Assembly (NCBI GenBank): GCA_964544695.1
Contig: CAZJDB010000187.1
Span: 1-64,000, forward strand
Length of the DNA stretch: 64,000 nt
From: Dinghuibacter sp964544695
Lineage (GTDB): Bacteria; Bacteroidota; Bacteroidia; Chitinophagales; Chitinophagaceae
Direction: 5' to 3'
This document shows positions 16,906 to 25,208 of the stretch, one piece after another. The notes under the pieces were generated by a model. It was not told the origin of the DNA and ran no database searches. It saw only the letters and a list, made by a program, of their open reading frames with translations. The position numbers and the translations under genes are program-made. Numbering within the stretch: the first letter of the stretch is position 1; the number at the start of each line of letters is the position of its first letter.

Positions 16906-17835
16906 ATGAACCGCTTGTTCTTCCTTGCCTGCCTGCTCCTGACCTCAGCCTGCTCTGACGCCCAACAAACCATGGATACCATCCCTCACTTCCCCGGGGG
17001 CGATTCGGCATGGAAGGCCTATTGCCAAAGTACTTTGATAACCAACTTGGAAACCATCAAGCGGTATCACCTTTCGTGCGACGCTGACATATATTTCATG
17101 GTGGATAAGGACGGCGCCGTCACTGCGGCCCATACGGCAACATCCACGGAAAATGCGTTGGAAAAGATAATCGTTAGTATGATATTGGCGAGCCCCAAAT
17201 GGAGCCCGGCGTACAAACGGGGGAAGCCTGTGGGCTCGTTGCGGCGGCAACACTTTACAATAGATCCCGAAGCGCTGCCTGAACTCAACCTGGACTCACT
17301 GGATTTGGTCCGGACGGGAGATACGGTCCCCTCCGGCCCCAAAATAATCTACCGACCCGATAATCACGAGCTGGCGGGCCATTTGGTCAACTGGAAACGA
17401 CAAGGCTGGTGGACCTATTACATGGACGATACTGTTAAAGCCACTCAGGTGGAATATGAGGATGGCATTGCTTCCGAAACCAGGATATATGATGAGCGTG
17501 GAAACGTCGTGGCGGATTTTCTCACGCCTGACCAGGAGGCCAGTTTCCCCGGAGGGGATAGGGGGTGGTCCGAATACGTCAGAAAAGCTTTGATGGAGCA
17601 CATCGACAAACTCGTCAATAGTAAGGCGAATGGAACCGTTGAGGTCGGATTCTGGGTGGATAGCAGCGGCTCAATCAGCCAGGTTACGGCTTTATGGCCG
17701 ACCGGAACCGCATTGGACAAGATCGCCGTAAATATTATTCAAAATGGGCCTGCCTGGCAACCCGCTACGACGGGGGGCGTTCCAGTGCGGGATTACAGGA
17801 AACAGAGGATTACATTTATGCAACCATCTCAATAA
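16906..17835 (+). CDS. Exported protein with two TonB-C-like domains around a MORN-like segment
   Basis: A 309-residue protein. The start at MNRLFFLACLLLTSAC (16906) was chosen because it gives a signal peptide with a possible lipid-attachment Cys16; earlier in-frame codons lack one. Residues about 28-120 and 215-309 are each a copy of the module beginning FPGGDxxWxxY and ending WxPAxxxGxPVxxYRxQ, typical of the TonB C-terminal-like domains abundant in Bacteroidetes. Between them is a stretch with HLVNWKRQGWWTYYMDD and EYEDGIASETRIYDERGN that resembles MORN-type repeats. It has no TonB membrane anchor or Pro-rich linker, so energy transduction is not expected. A shorter paralogue lies at 20728. 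Function unknown. Confidence 0.72.
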   Translation: MNRLFFLACLLLTSACSDAQQTMDTIPHFPGGDSAWKAYCQSTLITNLETIKRYHLSCDADIYFMVDKDGAVTAAHTATSTENALEKIIVSMILASPKWSPAYKRGKPVGSLRRQHFTIDPEALPELNLDSLDLVRTGDTVPSGPKIIYRPDNHELAGHLVNWKRQGWWTYYMDDTVKATQVEYEDGIASETRIYDERGNVVADFLTPDQEASFPGGDRGWSEYVRKALMEHIDKLVNSKANGTVEVGFWVDSSGSISQVTALWPTGTALDKIAVNIIQNGPAWQPATTGGVPVRDYRKQRITFMQPSQ

Positions 17836-17837
17836 GC

Positions 17838-17918
17838 CCACCAATGAACCCTGCCATCCAACGGGAAAAACCCGTCAGGGCCTACCGGCGGCAAAAATTT
17901 ACCCTCAAGCCTTCTTGA
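17838..17918 (+). pseudogene. Remnant of a TonB-C-like domain
   Basis: Right after the stop of the preceding gene the +1-shifted frame reads PPMNPAIQREKPVRAYRRQK and ends a few codons later at TGA. It aligns with the last 27 residues of the gene at 16906 (WQPATTGGVPVRDYRKQ) and of the paralogue at 20728 (WNPAMQYNRNVIAYRKQ). No start codon or upstream homology remains, so this looks like the tail left by a lost tandem copy. Confidence 0.6.
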
Positions 17919-17967
17919 AATTAATAGTCTTTTCCTAGTTTAGGCCACGCTTAACCCCTCATACAAT

Positions 17968-19338
17968 ATGCGAATGCTTTCCATCGTACTGGGCGCCCTC
18001 CTTATTCCGGCGACCCTGTGCGCGCAACCTATGCAACCCCGCCTGCCCCAGGGCTATTATTGGGAAAAGATGGACAACGGCCTGGAAGTCGTCGTCATCG
18101 AAAACAGCAAAGTCCCCCTGGCGACCATCCAGATCGCCGTCAGGAACGGGGCCTACACCGAAGGGCCCGAATACAGCGGCCTGTCCCATCTCTTCGAACA
18201 CATGTTCTTCAAGGCCAACCGAGATTACCCCGACCAGGAGCATTTCCTGAAAAGGACCCAGGAATTGGGCGCTATTTGGAACGGGTCGACCGACGTGGAA
18301 AGGGTGAACTATTTCTTCACCTTCGATCGGGACAGCTTGCGTGCCGGCCTTCTCTTCATGAACGCCGCCATCCGCTTTCCGATTTACCGTACGGAAGACA
18401 TGGCAAAAGAAAGGCCCGTGGTAGACGGGGAATTTCAAAGGGCCGAAAGCGATCCCGGCTTTCAACTTTGGTATGAATGCCAAAAGCGCCTTTGGGGAGA
18501 CCAAGTCACGCGCAAAAACCCCATTGGCGACCATAACATCATCAATACGGCCACCCCCGATAAGATGATGATCATCAAAAACAAGTACTATTTCCCCAAC
18601 AACTCCATGCTGGTGATTTGCGGGGATGTGCATCACGAGGAAGCTTTTGCCATGGCCAAAGAAATCTTCGGGGACTGGGCCTCCAGCGGTTGGGACCCGC
18701 ACCAGAAATATCCCATCCCCGAATTCGCGCCTCTAACGAATACCCAATTCTTCGTCAAGGAATCCTCCATTGCCGAAACGCCTTATGCCATGTACTGGTG
18801 GCAGGGGCCGGACTACCGCCACGATTCCTCGGGTATGGTAGCCGCCGACGTATTCTCCACCATACTGGGACTGAACGCATCCAAATGGCGCCAGGCGCTG
18901 GTGGACAAGGGCCTGGCAACAGGGGCTAACGTGGGTTTCGAGACCCGGAAGTTCGTCGGGACCTTAAACATGTTCATCATCCCCAATCCTACCAAGCTCA
19001 AGGAATGTATATCCGAAATCTCCAACCAGGTGAAGGAATGGGCGGATCCCGATTATTTCACCGATGAGCAGTTGGAGGAAGCCAAGCAGATCATGCGCCG
19101 GGATTACATCCGCAATTCGGAAAAGCCCTCAATTCAGCCCGACCTGCTTACCTACCAGTGGTGTAGTACCTCCCTGGATTATTACACGGACTATATGTCC
19201 AATGTTATGAAGGTAACCAAAGAGGATATCCACCGGGTCATTGCGCAATACGTTACCGGCAAACCCTTCGTAGCGGGCCTCATCATCAACGAAGCCATGA
19301 GCAAATCCACCGGAGCTCCTCAATTCTTCAAACCTTAA
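17968..19338 (+). CDS. M16 family zinc metallopeptidase, catalytic subunit
   Basis: A 456-residue exported protease. It has a signal peptide (residues 1-19) and the inverted zinc motif HxxEH as SGLSHLFEHMFF, with His74, Glu77 and His78. The downstream acidic segment RPVVDGEFQRAESD provides the third ligand. Family members cut short or misfolded peptides inside a closed chamber made of two M16 domains. The next gene, 13 bases away, encodes an M16 protein without HxxEH, so the two probably form the active/inactive heterodimer known for bacterial M16 pairs, located in the periplasm. Confidence 0.9.
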   Translation: MRMLSIVLGALLIPATLCAQPMQPRLPQGYYWEKMDNGLEVVVIENSKVPLATIQIAVRNGAYTEGPEYSGLSHLFEHMFFKANRDYPDQEHFLKRTQELGAIWNGSTDVERVNYFFTFDRDSLRAGLLFMNAAIRFPIYRTEDMAKERPVVDGEFQRAESDPGFQLWYECQKRLWGDQVTRKNPIGDHNIINTATPDKMMIIKNKYYFPNNSMLVICGDVHHEEAFAMAKEIFGDWASSGWDPHQKYPIPEFAPLTNTQFFVKESSIAETPYAMYWWQGPDYRHDSSGMVAADVFSTILGLNASKWRQALVDKGLATGANVGFETRKFVGTLNMFIIPNPTKLKECISEISNQVKEWADPDYFTDEQLEEAKQIMRRDYIRNSEKPSIQPDLLTYQWCSTSLDYYTDYMSNVMKVTKEDIHRVIAQYVTGKPFVAGLIINEAMSKSTGAPQFFKP

Positions 19339-19351
19339 ACACCTGAAATCC

Positions 19352-20707
19352 ATGCGACACATCACCATATGCATAGCCTTCCTGATTTCCATGACAGCCA
19401 CGCGAGCGCAAAATGCTTCCGGCGGCCAGGCCTACGACACGACCATTGGCGGGGTCAAGGTCATCGTGCAACCCAGCGGCAATGAGATCGTGGAAATCCA
19501 AAGCATCCTCAAGGGTGGCGTGCAAAACTACCCCGCTGCCGAAGCGGGCATAGAAAGCCTTGCCATGAGCGCCCTTACTGAATGTGGAACGGCCCGCGAC
19601 ACCAAAAATAGTTTTAAGAACAAGCTGGATTTGGTGGATGCCCAGGTTAACGGTTATTCAGGGAAGGACTACGCCACCTTTACCCTGAATTGTATCAAGG
19701 AGGACCTGGATTCCGTTTGGTCCCTGTATGTAGACGCCTTCACCACCCCCCGCTTCGAGGCAAAGGAATTTGACCGCATCAAGCAGGACGCCATCAACAA
19801 CCTCAAGGCCCAGGCCTCCCAGCCCGATTATGCCATTAATAAGATGGCCATGGAAACGGCCTTTGCGGGTAAGGACTATGCCAAGGCCCCCGAAGGGACC
19901 GAAGCCACCGTCGGCGCACTGACGCCCGAGGCCACCAAAGCCTATTATATGTCCATCCTGACGCGCTCCAGGATGGTGATCGTCATCGTGGGTGACCTGG
20001 CGCCCGCGGACATTGCTGCTAAGGTCAACCTGCTCCTGGCCGCCATTCCGCAAGGCGCCCCATTTACTCCGGTCAAGGAATCGTATACACCCACCAAGAA
20101 TTCCTTTGCCTCCGAAAAGAAGGACCTCGCCACCAATTACATCACCGCCGTGACGGGAGGACCCGCCCCCGGTTCACAGGACTTCAACGCCTTTACCCTG
20201 GCCATGCGCATCTTCTACGACCGGACCTTCCTGGAGGTTCGGACGAATAATGGCCTTTCCTATGCCCCTTACAGCTATTTCAACGGGGGCATGACCTCCT
20301 TTTCAGGAGTCGGCGTGTCCACCACCGAGCCCAATAAATTTATTGCTGTCATGGATCGCCTCCTGGAAAAAACAAAGACGGGCGGCTTCACGGCTGAAGA
20401 GGTAAAGAACATGAAAACGACCTACCTGACCAGCTTTTATTACCGGCAGGAAACCAACAGCGCCCAGGCCTCCTCCCTGGCCTCCAACGAAGTGTTGCAC
20501 AACAACTGGAGGAGGGCCCTTTCCTTCAACAACGACCTGAAAATGGTAAGTGTGGAAGATGTCAACAGGGCCTTCAACAAATACGTCACCAAACTGACGT
20601 GGGTATACCAGGGCAACCCCGACAAGGTAACTCCGTCGTTATATACCGCCGGTCCGCCACCCGTGAAGTTGCCTCCCACCTCGGTCCAGGGGAGCAAGAA
20701 CAATTGA
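19352..20707 (+). CDS. M16 family peptidase-like protein, non-catalytic subunit
   Basis: A 451-residue exported protein with a signal peptide (residues 1-19, cleavage after RAQ). The overall fold matches M16: AEAGIESLAMSALTECGT stands where the HxxEH helix should be, and His and Glu are missing. The C-terminal half keeps the R/Y region that binds substrate in M16 pairs (DRTFLEVRTNNGLSYAPYSYF). It follows the active subunit by 13 bases in the same operon and is expected to complete the protease chamber. Length is equal to its partner. Confidence 0.88.
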   Translation: MRHITICIAFLISMTATRAQNASGGQAYDTTIGGVKVIVQPSGNEIVEIQSILKGGVQNYPAAEAGIESLAMSALTECGTARDTKNSFKNKLDLVDAQVNGYSGKDYATFTLNCIKEDLDSVWSLYVDAFTTPRFEAKEFDRIKQDAINNLKAQASQPDYAINKMAMETAFAGKDYAKAPEGTEATVGALTPEATKAYYMSILTRSRMVIVIVGDLAPADIAAKVNLLLAAIPQGAPFTPVKESYTPTKNSFASEKKDLATNYITAVTGGPAPGSQDFNAFTLAMRIFYDRTFLEVRTNNGLSYAPYSYFNGGMTSFSGVGVSTTEPNKFIAVMDRLLEKTKTGGFTAEEVKNMKTTYLTSFYYRQETNSAQASSLASNEVLHNNWRRALSFNNDLKMVSVEDVNRAFNKYVTKLTWVYQGNPDKVTPSLYTAGPPPVKLPPTSVQGSKNN

Positions 20708-20727
20708 CATAAACCCTCGTTTGCAAT

Positions 20728-21375
20728 ATGAAACCCTTATCCTGCCTGCTTACTTGCTGTTTGATTTGTTTAGCCTTTTCTGTCCGGGCCCAGGTTTTTC
20801 CGGATTCCAATTTTCGATACCGGAACCAGGACTCCGCGGCATTGGTTCTCCAGGGAGATACGATTTCCTCCGGGATGAAGATCCTCAAATTTGAGAATGG
20901 TAAAACATCGGCCTCGGGCAACCTTACACATTGGCTCCGCGATGGTTGGTGGACGATCTACCGAAGCGAAGACGGTTCCAAGGCCAGTGAAGTGTTTTTC
21001 AAAAACGGAAAGGGGACCGTTATGAAACTTTTTGATAACCATGGAGACTTAACGGGCACTATCGACACCGTGGAAAAAGAGGCCAATTTTCCAGGGGGAG
21101 ACCCAGCATGGAAGGACTATTGTCGGAACGCCCTCATGTCTAAGATCGATTTAATCACCAAGAAAAAGGGCTGGGGAATTATTGAAGTCGAATGGATCAT
21201 CACCAAGACGGGGACCATCGCTAGTGCACACCTGACAAAATCTTCCGGAACGGTCTCCGATAACATCGTCCTCGATATCATCCGTAACGCGCCACGATGG
21301 AATCCGGCGATGCAATACAACCGGAATGTGATTGCATATCGAAAACAGAAGTTTACGTTGCAGCCGCCGGGGTGA
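20728..21375 (+). CDS. Exported MORN-like/TonB-C-like domain protein
   Basis: A 215-residue paralogue of the second half of the protein at 16906. It has a signal peptide (residues 1-21), a middle segment NLTHWLRDGWWTIYRSEDGS and FFKNGKGTVMKLFDNHGD with MORN-like spacing, and a C-terminal TonB-C-like domain from NFPGGDPAWKDY to WNPAMQYNRNVIAYRKQKF. It follows the M16 genes by 20 bases and probably belongs to their operon. The repeated association with the M16 pair suggests a joint role in the envelope, but the function is unknown. Confidence 0.7.
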   Translation: MKPLSCLLTCCLICLAFSVRAQVFPDSNFRYRNQDSAALVLQGDTISSGMKILKFENGKTSASGNLTHWLRDGWWTIYRSEDGSKASEVFFKNGKGTVMKLFDNHGDLTGTIDTVEKEANFPGGDPAWKDYCRNALMSKIDLITKKKGWGIIEVEWIITKTGTIASAHLTKSSGTVSDNIVLDIIRNAPRWNPAMQYNRNVIAYRKQKFTLQPPG

Positions 21376-21444
21376 TACCGCCCGCGCCGCTTACTGTTCC
21401 CATTCGGCGCCGCCCCAGATACTATTTCACATTTTTACTGAATT

Positions 21445-21486
21445 AATAAACCCGCGCTCGCATTTCCGGACGCGGTTTTATTTTGA
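21445..21486 (+). terminator. Terminator after the M16 operon
   Basis: AATAAACCCGCG (21445-21456) pairs with CGCGGTTTTATT (21471-21482) with one mismatch, followed by more T. It separates the GC-rich M16 operon from the AT-rich DUF6922 array. Confidence 0.6.
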
Positions 21487-21535
21487 GTAGATTTATGGAA
21501 AATGGATTTCTGCGCATCTTATTATTTACTCTGAA

Positions 21536-21838
21536 ATGTTAGCCGTGGATAGACCCAACTTTGAAGAATGGATGTTTTGGGATTTCGCATACGAAGAGAT
21601 AGAGTGGCGAAAGGAATTTATTACAATAATCGAAAGGGTTATAGAAAGAGGTGATGATTGGGATTGGAAGGAACTCATTCGTTTCTACGGATATGATACA
21701 GTCCTTAGAACCTTGAAATTGGAAACCATTTATTTGCCCGATTATGCAATAGAAAAGGCGTGCGCCTACTTTGATTTGAAACCCGAAGAGTTGTGGTGCT
21801 ACATTCGAAAACGAGAGCGACCGGGACATTGGATTTAA
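21536..21838 (+). CDS. DUF6922-type protein, copy 1 (putative antitoxin)
   Basis: A 100-residue protein of a small family often encoded beside AbiEii-type nucleotidyltransferase toxins in Bacteroidetes. Conserved blocks are FWDFAYEEIEWRKEFITIIERVIERG, ELIRFYGYDTVLRTLK, IEKACAYFDLKPEELWCYIRK and the end RPGHWI. The WD...I.W...  VIERVxERG pattern is the family hallmark and its helical C-terminus is a likely DNA- or toxin-binding part. It is the first of five tandem copies, three of them broken. The region is visibly more AT-rich than its flanks. Function as antitoxin is inferred from context. Confidence 0.7.
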   Translation: MLAVDRPNFEEWMFWDFAYEEIEWRKEFITIIERVIERGDDWDWKELIRFYGYDTVLRTLKLETIYLPDYAIEKACAYFDLKPEELWCYIRKRERPGHWI

Positions 21839-21880
21839 TTTATAAGGTCTAAAAAAGGGGGCATTAAACAAACTTTAAAT

Positions 21881-22237
21881 ATGGGAAAGATGAAAAACGA
21901 ACCTAAACAAGTTACACCCGAATCCGGTGAGGATATAACTCCGGATAAGCCTGACCTTCCTCGATGGATTTTTTGGGATGTCCCCTTTGATAAACTTATA
22001 TGGGGAAAGGAATATATTTTTATAATAGTACGGGTTATTGAAAGAGGAAAAGTCGATGTTGAGTGGCAATAGCTTATCCGTTTTTACGGAATCGATAAAG
22101 TCATACATGTCGTGAAATACGACGCGAATTATTTGATGGATCATACAATCGAAGATGTATGCAATTATTTCAATTTGAAACCTGAGGAGCTAAAATGTTA
22201 TAGAAGGAAACAGTCGATGCCGAGGACCTGGCTATGA
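21881..22237 (+). pseudogene. DUF6922-type gene, copy 2, disrupted by a nonsense codon
   Basis: The frame starts at MGKMKNEPKQ and reads FWDVPFDKLIWGKEYIFIIV...VDVEWQ, then meets TAG at 22070-22072 where copy 3 has GAA. The same frame continues with LIRFYGIDKVIHVVKYD, YLMDHTIEDVCNYFNLKPEE and ends PRTWL at TGA 22235-22237. Only one substitution separates it from an intact gene of 118 codons, so the inactivation is recent, or the stop is read through. Confidence 0.8.
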
Positions 22238-22267
22238 TTTGTACAGCACTTTATATAAACAAATACG

Positions 22268-22612
22268 ATGGAAAAGGAACCCCAACTGCTCAGCTCTGAA
22301 TCCAATGGAATTATACCTTCAGATAAGCCTGACCTAAAACGAAGATTGTTTTGGGAATTCGTCTATGATGAAATACAATGGAAGGAAAGCTACGCTTTAG
22401 TAATTGAACGGGTTATAGAATGGGGGGTTGAGGAGGAATGGCAAGAAGTTATTCGTTTCTATGGATACGATAAGGTACTCCGAACTCTAAAATTTGAATG
22501 CAACTACTTGATGGACCATACGATCGAAAAAGTATGCAATTACTTTAAGGTTAAGCCCGAAGAATTAAGGTGTTACGTAAGGAAACAATCGATGCCGAGA
22601 ACCTGGTTTTGA
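22268..22612 (+). CDS. DUF6922-type protein, copy 3 (putative antitoxin)
   Basis: A 114-residue intact copy. After a variable N-terminus (about residues 1-28) it has LFWEFVYDEIQWKESYALVIERVIEWG, EEWQEVIRFYGYDKVLRTLK, YLMDHTIEKVCNYFKVKPEELRCYVRKQ and the end MPRTWF. It is closer to copy 2 than to copy 1 (shared YLMDHTIE and QSMPRTW), so the array grew by successive duplications. Its role is presumably the same as copy 1. Confidence 0.7.
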   Translation: MEKEPQLLSSESNGIIPSDKPDLKRRLFWEFVYDEIQWKESYALVIERVIEWGVEEEWQEVIRFYGYDKVLRTLKFECNYLMDHTIEKVCNYFKVKPEELRCYVRKQSMPRTWF

Positions 22613-22660
22613 TTTGGAAGCGCTGAAAAGAATTATAGCAGGATTTAAAAGATAATAAGG

Positions 22661-22780
22661 GTGACAAACGAGCCACATCCAGACCATACAATCGAAAAAG
22701 TTTGCAAATACTTTAATGTGAGGCCCGAGGAGTTAAAGCCTTATGCCAGGAAACAATCCATGCCGAGAACCTTTATTTAG
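22661..22780 (+). pseudogene. DUF6922-type gene, copy 4, N-terminal half deleted
   Basis: From a GTG at 22661 the frame reads seven N-terminal-like codons and then DHTIEKVCKYFNVRPEELKP, followed by QSMPRTFI and TAG at 22778. The conserved FWD and VIERV blocks are missing, so an internal deletion joined the gene's start to its last third. Confidence 0.7.
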
Positions 22781-22818
22781 TTTCCAATCCGAAAAAAAAT
22801 AGGTTTTTATGGATAACT

Positions 22819-22854
22819 AAAAGCTGTGCATCTCAATGATTGCGCAGCTTTTTT
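22819..22854 (+). terminator. Terminator inside the DUF6922 array, upstream of the AbiEii toxin gene
   Basis: AAAAGCTGTGCA (22819-22830) pairs over 12 positions with TGCGCAGCTTTT (22841-22852), including one G-U pair, followed by T. It should stop transcription from the antitoxin-like copies before the toxin gene. Confidence 0.7.
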
Positions 22855-22944
22855 ATAGAGAAAGTGCGCCTCAGTTGTAACGTGAAAGAGGAGGAGTTGT
22901 GGAACTGCACAGGGGGACGGTGGAGGCCGGGACATTGGATTTGA
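22855..22944 (+). pseudogene. DUF6922-type gene, copy 5, C-terminal remnant overlapping the toxin start
   Basis: The frame 22855-22944 reads IEKVRLSCNVKEEELWNCTG and ends RPGHWI at TGA, aligning with the C-terminus of copy 1 (IEKACAYFDLKPEELWCYIR, RPGHWI). It lies out of frame with the AbiEii gene that starts at 22899. The original antitoxin gene therefore overlapped the toxin start, and most of it has been lost. Confidence 0.65.
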
Positions 22945-23636
22945 TCGTCACATTGTCAAGCGACGAACATTTTTCCCAATTTTATCTAATAGGTGGAACT
23001 GCTTTATCGCTTCAGTTAGGGCATAGGAAGTCCATTGACATTGACTTTTTCTCAAGCGAATCGTTTGAATCTGAATCGCTTGCGCATCATTTATATGTCG
23101 AATATCGGCCTGAAATCGTTGGAATCCTTAAGAATGGAGTATTTGGATTTATTAATGGCGTAAAAGTGGATATAATGTCTCATCAATATCCTTGGCTTCA
23201 TCCGGCAAATCAAGAAGAGGGCATTAGGATGGCCTCCTTGGATGACATAGCTGCCATGAAACTTAGTGCCATTGTGGGGAATGGCTCAAGGCAAAAGGAT
23301 TTTTTAGATATGTACATTCTGCTTGAGCACAGGACTTTGAATCAAATGGCCGAAATGTATGAACGAAAATATGGAACAATGAATGCTCAAACGGCCAAAA
23401 ATGCACTAATCTATTTTAATGACATTAAATTCGAAAGTATAGAGCTCATAAACCGCCCCATCCGTTGGGGCCACGTTGCAAGCAGATTAAATATGGCCTA
23501 TGTCCATCCCAACAAACTCTTCCCTTCTGAAATAGATAGAAGGAATAGTCATGACCTTTTAATGGAAATGCGCGAGTGGTATGGTGCCTCCGAACGCAGT
23601 AGAAACAGGTCACGCGGCTACGGCTACAGCCGTTAA
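22899..23636 (+). CDS. Nucleotidyltransferase AbiEii/AbiGii-type toxin
   Basis: A 245-residue protein with a GTG start, chosen because the family begins with LHxxTVE as here (LHRGTVEAGTLDL). The nucleotidyltransferase core is FYLIGGTALSLQLGHRKSIDIDFFSSE (residues 29-55), with GG and the catalytic DxD. A later Asp is in VKVDIMSH, and KLSAIVGNGSRQKDFLDMYILL is the conserved downstream helix. AbiEii toxins transfer nucleotides, reported onto tRNA, and act in abortive infection as type IV or related toxin-antitoxin systems. The cognate antitoxin is probably a DUF6922-type protein of the adjoining array. The last 15 residues (SERSRNRSRGYGYSR) are unusual. Confidence 0.85.
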   Translation: MELHRGTVEAGTLDLIVTLSSDEHFSQFYLIGGTALSLQLGHRKSIDIDFFSSESFESESLAHHLYVEYRPEIVGILKNGVFGFINGVKVDIMSHQYPWLHPANQEEGIRMASLDDIAAMKLSAIVGNGSRQKDFLDMYILLEHRTLNQMAEMYERKYGTMNAQTAKNALIYFNDIKFESIELINRPIRWGHVASRLNMAYVHPNKLFPSEIDRRNSHDLLMEMREWYGASERSRNRSRGYGYSR

Positions 23637-23677
23637 CCCCATTCTGGCAGGCTGTTTGTATTAGATATTCATAATCT

Positions 23678-25192
23678 ATGTCAAAACACCGTCTGCAAAG
23701 GCCCCTCTCCTATGTGGCCTCCGTCTGCCTCATCCTCCTGGTCGCGGTTTACCTGATCGGGGGCGCCATTATACGGCATAACATAAAGGCCGCGCTGAAA
23801 GCCCTTCCACCGGAGATACAGGTCTCCTACGATGGTCTCCACCCCTTGATTTTTCAATCCGCCCTTATCCTGGAGGGCCTGGACATAAAAATCAGAAATA
23901 AGGATAGCCTGCACATGGTCATCAAAGAGGCAGACCTGGGTGGTGTTAGTTTTCTTTCCTGGATTTTTTCCAAAAAGCTCAAACTGAAATCCCTGAAACT
24001 GATCGACGCTACCATAGAGGTAGGGGATAGCTTGCCGAAAATGCCAAATGCGCTTCCTTTCAGGGAGGCCGACATCCAAAGTCTGGAATGGCGAAATGTG
24101 ACGTTATTAACCCAAAACCTTAGCGCCCGTGGTTATATAACCCTTGATTCGGTGCACCTGGACAAAAAGGACAGCCTAACGTGGGCGAACTACCGGATAA
24201 CCTTTGGAGACTTAAAATATACAGCTCAAAAGGAATTCGAAAAAGTCCATTTGCAAAACCTGGTATTGGATAGCAAAACGGGCATCCTTACCATCGACAC
24301 TGCAAGGTTCCAACCCACCGTAAATAAGGAAGCCTTGGGAAAAATAAAAGGCCACCAGGAAGATTATGCGGAGGGCTTCCTGGAAGGAATAAGAGCGACC
24401 CGCATTGATCTGAAAATGCAGAAAATGGAGGCGGACTCGGTAGAAATAAAAACGGCGAATATATATGTCTTCCGTGACCGCAGGCTTCCGTTGGACACGG
24501 CGAGTAAGCCCCTCCCCATAGACTACCTGAAAAGCCTGCCCGTTGATATCCGAATCCAACACTTTTCCTGGGGGCCGGCCACCTTTACCTACGAAGAATA
24601 TCCAAAGCAGGGAGATAAAACGGGCTATTTGAAAATCGAACGATGCAAGGGCCAAATCCAGCCCTTTTTCAACAAACCCGAAAAAGACGACCCTGCCTAT
24701 CTTACACTAAATGCCGAGGGCTCGCTAATGGGATCAGGTACGGTTGAGACCCAAGTCGAGATGCCCTTGCATAAAGCGGACCCTTATAAAGTACAAGGAG
24801 CCTTCCGAAACCTGGACCTGACCAGCCTCAATCCTTCCGCCGTAAACCTGGGGGACCTCCGCCTGGAATCGGGGATGCTGAACGACCTTATCTTCAACTT
24901 CGATATGAACGGTGAAAAGGCGACGGGGAAAATCGTCGGAGAATACCACGACCTGGTGGCCGACAAACTGAAAGACAAAGGCGGTAAAAAGGAGGTTGCC
25001 GGGGTTAAGACCTTTTTCCTGCAAAAGCTCATAGTCCCTAGGGATAAGGATCACACCCTGCCCGTCTCCAGGCGGTCGGGGAAAGTGAACTATGCGCGTG
25101 ACCCGCAGCGTTATTTTTCCTACTATATGCTGCATTCACTCCTCGTGGGTGTCAAGGACAGCTTTTCCTTAGGGGTTCTTCTTCCGGGATAA
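23678..25192 (+). CDS. AsmA-like envelope protein
   Basis: A 504-residue protein with one N-terminal membrane anchor (residues 11-33, VASVCLILLVAVYLIGGAII) and a large periplasmic part of repeated beta-strands. The arrangement is that of AsmA/DUF748-like proteins: an anchor followed by LKALPPEIQVSYDGLHPLIF and layered strand repeats (LKLKSLKLIDATIEVGD, VHLQNLVLDSKTGILTIDTARF). AsmA-like proteins are thought to bridge or transport lipids across the periplasm; here this is fold-level inference. The gene stands in its own unit after the toxin, and the SGNH hydrolase gene follows by 16 bases. Confidence 0.6.
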   Translation: MSKHRLQRPLSYVASVCLILLVAVYLIGGAIIRHNIKAALKALPPEIQVSYDGLHPLIFQSALILEGLDIKIRNKDSLHMVIKEADLGGVSFLSWIFSKKLKLKSLKLIDATIEVGDSLPKMPNALPFREADIQSLEWRNVTLLTQNLSARGYITLDSVHLDKKDSLTWANYRITFGDLKYTAQKEFEKVHLQNLVLDSKTGILTIDTARFQPTVNKEALGKIKGHQEDYAEGFLEGIRATRIDLKMQKMEADSVEIKTANIYVFRDRRLPLDTASKPLPIDYLKSLPVDIRIQHFSWGPATFTYEEYPKQGDKTGYLKIERCKGQIQPFFNKPEKDDPAYLTLNAEGSLMGSGTVETQVEMPLHKADPYKVQGAFRNLDLTSLNPSAVNLGDLRLESGMLNDLIFNFDMNGEKATGKIVGEYHDLVADKLKDKGGKKEVAGVKTFFLQKLIVPRDKDHTLPVSRRSGKVNYARDPQRYFSYYMLHSLLVGVKDSFSLGVLLPG

Positions 25193-25208
25193 TTCCTATC
25201 TTCGAAAA

